This document shows, one piece after another, positions 61,367 through 64,000 of a stretch of 64,000 nucleotides of DNA. The stretch comes from Caulobacter soli (lineage in GTDB: Bacteria > Pseudomonadota > Alphaproteobacteria > Caulobacterales > Caulobacteraceae). Position 1 is the stretch's first letter; every line of letters starts with the position of its first letter. The translations under genes were made by a program, and so were the position numbers. The stretch covers positions 3,100,001 to 3,164,000 of the forward strand of contig NZ_CP049199.1 of the NCBI RefSeq assembly GCF_011045195.1. The letters are read 5' to 3'. The notes under the pieces were generated by a model. The model worked only from the letters and a program-made list of their open reading frames with translations. It was not told where the DNA came from and searched no databases.

Positions 61367-62257
61367 ATGAATGATCGCTTCCAGGAACTTGGCGTTTTCG
61401 TCCGGGCTGCTGAGACGGCCAGCTTCTCGCGGACGGCGCGCGAGCTCGGGACCACCCAACCCTCCATTTCGCGAACGATCGCGGCCCTGGAAGCGCGACT
61501 GGGCGTGAAGCTCTTCCTGAGGACGACACGGCGCATCACCCTGACCGAAGCGGGATCGGTCCTGCTGGAGCGGGCGCGACACATCCTGCCGGCGATCGAA
61601 GAGGCCGAGGACGCCGCGCGGGGGACCGACAGCCTCCGGGGCGTCATCAAGATGGCGATGCCCGTCGCCTTCGGCATTCGCGAGGTGATCCCGCGCCTGC
61701 CGCCGTTCCTGGCCGAGCATCCGCAGCTGAAGCTTGACCTGGCCATGTCCGATGAGGCGGACGACCTCGTCGCCGAGGGTGTCGATCTGGCGCTAAGATT
61801 GGGCAAGCTCGCCGATTCCGGCTTCGGCGCGCGCCGACTCGCTTCGGCGCCCCGACTTCTGCTCGCGTCACCCCAGTATCTCGAGAATAGAGGACGGCCG
61901 GTCGGGCTGGCCGATCTCGCGGAACACGACGGCGTCTTTGGTCCTGGCGCGTCTGGCCGTAGGGGCTGGATGATCCTTGACGGTCAAGCCGAGAAACCCC
62001 TGACCGTCGTCGAACGGTTCAACGTCGGCTCCGCGGAGGGCGTCATCGCGATGGCCAAGGCAGGCCTCGGCATCGCGGTCGCGTCCGCCTGGATGTGCCG
62101 AGCCGAACTGGCGGCAGGATCCCTGACGCCGATCCTTTCCGACTTCCCCCTCGCGCCCGCCGAAGTGCATGCGGTCTTCCCGGCGGGCCGGCAACCGTCG
62201 CGAAAGGTCAGGGCTTTGACGGACTACCTCGCCGAGGCGCTAAAGAGCGATCCGTGA
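61367..62257 (+). CDS. LysR-family transcriptional regulator
   Basis: The 296-residue protein has the N-terminal winged helix (FVRAAETASFSRTARELGTTQPSISRTIAALEARLGVKLFLRTTRR, residues about 11-56) and a two-lobed effector domain. It is of the single-gene PA/AaeR-like group that controls an adjacent SDR. A palindrome ATACGTAT (61361-61368) covers the start codon and could be part of its own operator. Confidence 0.92.
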   Translation: MNDRFQELGVFVRAAETASFSRTARELGTTQPSISRTIAALEARLGVKLFLRTTRRITLTEAGSVLLERARHILPAIEEAEDAARGTDSLRGVIKMAMPVAFGIREVIPRLPPFLAEHPQLKLDLAMSDEADDLVAEGVDLALRLGKLADSGFGARRLASAPRLLLASPQYLENRGRPVGLADLAEHDGVFGPGASGRRGWMILDGQAEKPLTVVERFNVGSAEGVIAMAKAGLGIAVASAWMCRAELAAGSLTPILSDFPLAPAEVHAVFPAGRQPSRKVRALTDYLAEALKSDP

Positions 62258-62338
62258 GCGCTCGTCGGTCGCCGCTACCTCGCAGCGCAAGCGCGAAGCA
62301 GACCTTCCCAATGCCCGGCTAGGGTCGAAAGCCCGCCC

Positions 62339-63184
62339 CTAGCCCACCGCCGTCACCAGCCAGCACGCGCCGGTCATCGGCACGACGCCGTCCCGCACTT
62401 CGTCTCGCAGGCGTTCGGCCACGGCGTCGGTGACCCTGGCGCGGGTCGCTTCGTCTTCACGGCGCAGGATCGGGCCCAGGGAACCCAGCTCCAGGCTCAG
62501 CACCATCAGTTCGTCGAAGCTCAGCGGCATGGGGGCGTCCAGCGGCGTGATGGCGATGTCGCGCCAGCCGCTGCGGTCGAGCACGCCGCGCACGCGGTCG
62601 GGATCGGCGAAGGCGAAGCGGCCCGGACCGTCGCCGGGCGGCGGCGGAGGCTCGGACAGCAAGGGCGCGGCGACCTGTAGTGGGATCTGCGACAGCGGGT
62701 TCTCGGCGGGGCCGCGCCAGCAGGCGAACACCAAGGCGCCGCCCGGCTTCAGCGCGCGCCGCAGGTTCGCGAAGGCCGCGTCGGGGTCCGGGAAGAACAT
62801 CACGCCGAACCGCGACAGGATCGCGTCGAACGCGCCCGCCTCGAAGGCGTGATCCTGGGCGTCGGCCTCGATGAACTGGGCCTGGGGCAAGTCCTGGGCC
62901 TCCGCTCGCTGGCGCGCCAGGTTCAGCAGCGGGCCCGACACGTCGACGCCGACGCAGGATCCCGCCGGGCCCAGGCGGCGCGCCATGTCCAGGGTGGTCG
63001 CGCCGGCCCCGCAGCCGACGTCGAGCACGCGCTTGCCCGGTCCGGGATCGGCCCGCGCGACCACCGCCTCGCCGATCGGGGCGTTCAGCCGGTCCAGCAG
63101 GTCCTGGGAGCGCACCCAGACCTCGCCGCCTTCGGCGTTCCAGAAGCTGGCGGTCATCGCTGTTCGGGTGTCTTGGCGGGTCAT
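62339..63184 (-). CDS. Class I SAM-dependent methyltransferase
   Basis: The 281-residue protein has SAM motif I RVLDVGCGAGATTLDMA (about 52-68), VGVDVSGPLLNLARQRA and motif IV FDAILSRFGVMFFPDP. It resembles UbiE/arsenite-type small-molecule methyltransferases; the substrate is unknown. The ATG at 63184 gives MTRQDTRT. It is divergent from a MerR regulator, with a perfect palindrome between them. Confidence 0.88.
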   Translation of the reverse strand: MTRQDTRTAMTASFWNAEGGEVWVRSQDLLDRLNAPIGEAVVARADPGPGKRVLDVGCGAGATTLDMARRLGPAGSCVGVDVSGPLLNLARQRAEAQDLPQAQFIEADAQDHAFEAGAFDAILSRFGVMFFPDPDAAFANLRRALKPGGALVFACWRGPAENPLSQIPLQVAAPLLSEPPPPPGDGPGRFAFADPDRVRGVLDRSGWRDIAITPLDAPMPLSFDELMVLSLELGSLGPILRREDEATRARVTDAVAERLRDEVRDGVVPMTGACWLVTAVG

Positions 63185-63235
63185 GGAAGTCTCCGGAGCG
63201 TTGCGGATTTCGGCACGCCGCCGCATTGTGCAAGT

Positions 63236-63254
63236 TCAAGTCGACTTGAGGTCA
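63236..63254. promoter_or_regulatory. Operator palindrome between methyltransferase and MerR genes
   Basis: TCAAGTCGACTTGA (63236-63249) is a perfect 14-base palindrome, and CTTGAGGTCAAG next to it is a second, overlapping inverted repeat that touches the MerR ribosome site. MerR-family proteins bind such repeats inside the promoter spacer. Likely controls both divergent genes. Confidence 0.55.
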
Positions 63255-63257
63255 AGC

Positions 63258-63689
63258 ATGTTCGATATCGACATCGCCGAACTGGCGCGCCGGTCGGGCG
63301 TGCGGGCCTCGGCGCTGCGCTATTACGAGGACAAGGGGCTGATCGTGTCGACCGGGCGGCGCGGTTTGAAGCGCCTGTTCAATCCGTCGACCGTAGAGCG
63401 CCTGTCGCTGATCGCCCTGGGCCAGGCCTCGGGCTTCTCGCTCGACGAGATCGCGGCGATGCTGACGGGCGCGCCGAACCTCGACAAGCGCCAGCTCCAG
63501 GCCAAGGCCGCCGAGCTGGACCGGCGCATCGCGGACCTCGGCCGGCTGCGCGACGGCCTGCTGCACGCGGTGGCCTGCACCGCGCCCAGCCTGATGGATT
63601 GCCCGCGCTTCCGCGGCATCGCCCGCCTGGCCGGACGCCAGGCCGCCGCCCAGCCCTCGCGCCGCCGGTTCCGAGCTGAGCCGGCCTAG
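63258..63689 (+). CDS. MerR-family transcriptional regulator
   Basis: The 143-residue protein has the MerR start ELARRSGVRASALRYYEDKGLIVSTGRRGLKRLF, followed by GFSLDEIAAML and a long dimerisation helix. Two cysteines (in HAVACTAPSLMDC) lie in the effector-binding C-terminus, but the SoxR Fe-S cluster motif is absent. The stop overlaps the convergent DUF2461 stop by four bases. Confidence 0.9.
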   Translation: MFDIDIAELARRSGVRASALRYYEDKGLIVSTGRRGLKRLFNPSTVERLSLIALGQASGFSLDEIAAMLTGAPNLDKRQLQAKAAELDRRIADLGRLRDGLLHAVACTAPSLMDCPRFRGIARLAGRQAAAQPSRRRFRAEPA

Positions 63690-64000
63690 ACGCCGGCCAG
63701 CGCCTTCCAGCCGAACGTCAGCAGCGGCCGAGCATCGGCCACGAAGTCGGCGATGAGCTCGGCCAGGTCTTCGCCACCGATCTCGGTCCCGGTCAGCGGA
63801 CGGCGAACCAGCCAGCGCGTGCGTTTGATCGCCGTCTCCAGCGGCCCTCCCGCATGCTCTTCGAACCCCTTGGGCATGCGCTTGGTGGGGTCGCCCGCCT
63901 CCAGCGACAGCCCCTTGGCGGCCAGGGCCTTCTCGACCGCCAGCCAGCCCTTGGGATCGGCGGCGATCGCCCGGCGGAAGGCGTCAATGTGCGGGCGTTC
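63686..64000 (-). CDS. DUF2461 family protein (C-terminal part, cut by window edge)
   Basis: The frame enters from the right edge (RPHIDAFRRAIAADPKGWL) and runs to the stop at 63686, giving the last 104 codons. KRMPKGFE and IKRTRWLVRRPLT are typical of the DUF2461/TIGR02453 C-terminal region. Function is unknown. It is convergent with the MerR gene and overlaps its stop by four bases. Confidence 0.85.
   Translation of the reverse strand, partial: ERPHIDAFRRAIAADPKGWLAVEKALAAKGLSLEAGDPTKRMPKGFEEHAGGPLETAIKRTRWLVRRPLTGTEIGGEDLAELIADFVADARPLLTFGWKALAGV

Noticed and set aside
1..64000. CRISPR array, prophage or integrase-tRNA junction
   Set aside because: No regularly spaced repeats, phage structural genes or integrase were seen; the single tRNA-Leu has no duplicated 3' end nearby.

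Overview
This window is GC-rich alphaproteobacterial chromosome and almost certainly comes from Caulobacter or a very close relative. The strongest evidence is a set of lineage-typical cell-cycle proteins recognised from their sequences: the division regulator MipZ (33208-34044), the polarity muramidase-like protein SpmX (48640-49932), the inactive LytM/LysM division factor DipM (2617-4524) and an FtsN-type SPOR protein (12144-12974). Gene neighbourhoods (mipZ next to panC, spmX next to mgtE, dipM-pcm-surE-serS-tatCBA-scpBA-nagZ-ftsN) and GANTC sites in front of mipZ fit the same group. No prophage, insertion sequence, CRISPR array or rRNA operon is visible. The species cannot be determined from the sequence alone.

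Layout. 1-1254: secD (cut by the left edge) and yajC of the Sec translocon, reading leftward. 1376-2470: a DUF815 ATPase and a small membrane protein, rightward. 2617-12974: a long leftward housekeeping block read as ftsN, nagZ, scpA, scpB, tatA, tatB, tatC, serS, surE, pcm, dipM, with several 4-base GTGA overlaps. 13146-18535: dgt, then erpA, xthA and a secreted GH39 xylosidase. 18553-28138: an unrecognised protein, two oxidoreductases, clpS-clpA, a blue-light BLUF protein, a HIT protein and stress-type small proteins. 28177-30565: an acetyltransferase-like protein, a glycerophosphodiester phosphodiesterase and ridA, overlapping end to end. 30688-35089: phasin, a D,D-carboxypeptidase with a SPOR domain, a J-domain protein, mipZ and panC. 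35090-35798 has no convincing gene but holds structured and palindromic sequence. 35799-38035: a MarR regulator with an epimerase-like partner and two small proteins.

38209-48561 carries leucine/isovalerate catabolism on the minus strand (liuD, liuC, liuB, liuA), interrupted by a DUF3667 membrane protein, a patatin-type lipase with a cyclic-nucleotide-binding domain, and tam. Between tam and liuA lie a probable 50-residue membrane protein and a short transcription-unit-like element encoding a 21-residue peptide; this element is the least explained feature of the window. 48640-56503 holds spmX, mgtE, tRNA-Leu(GAG), a stand-alone SpoA/FliN-like protein, lipB, two DUF805 proteins and pccA. The right end (56679-64000) holds small enzymes (HbpS-like, PfpI-like, msrB, a GH18-like protein), two divergently arranged regulator/enzyme pairs (LysR/SDR and MerR/methyltransferase) and the 3' part of a DUF2461 gene.

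Six intergenic palindromic repeats of at least four kinds are present. One supplies the last 15 codons of lipB and another abuts the scpB start.
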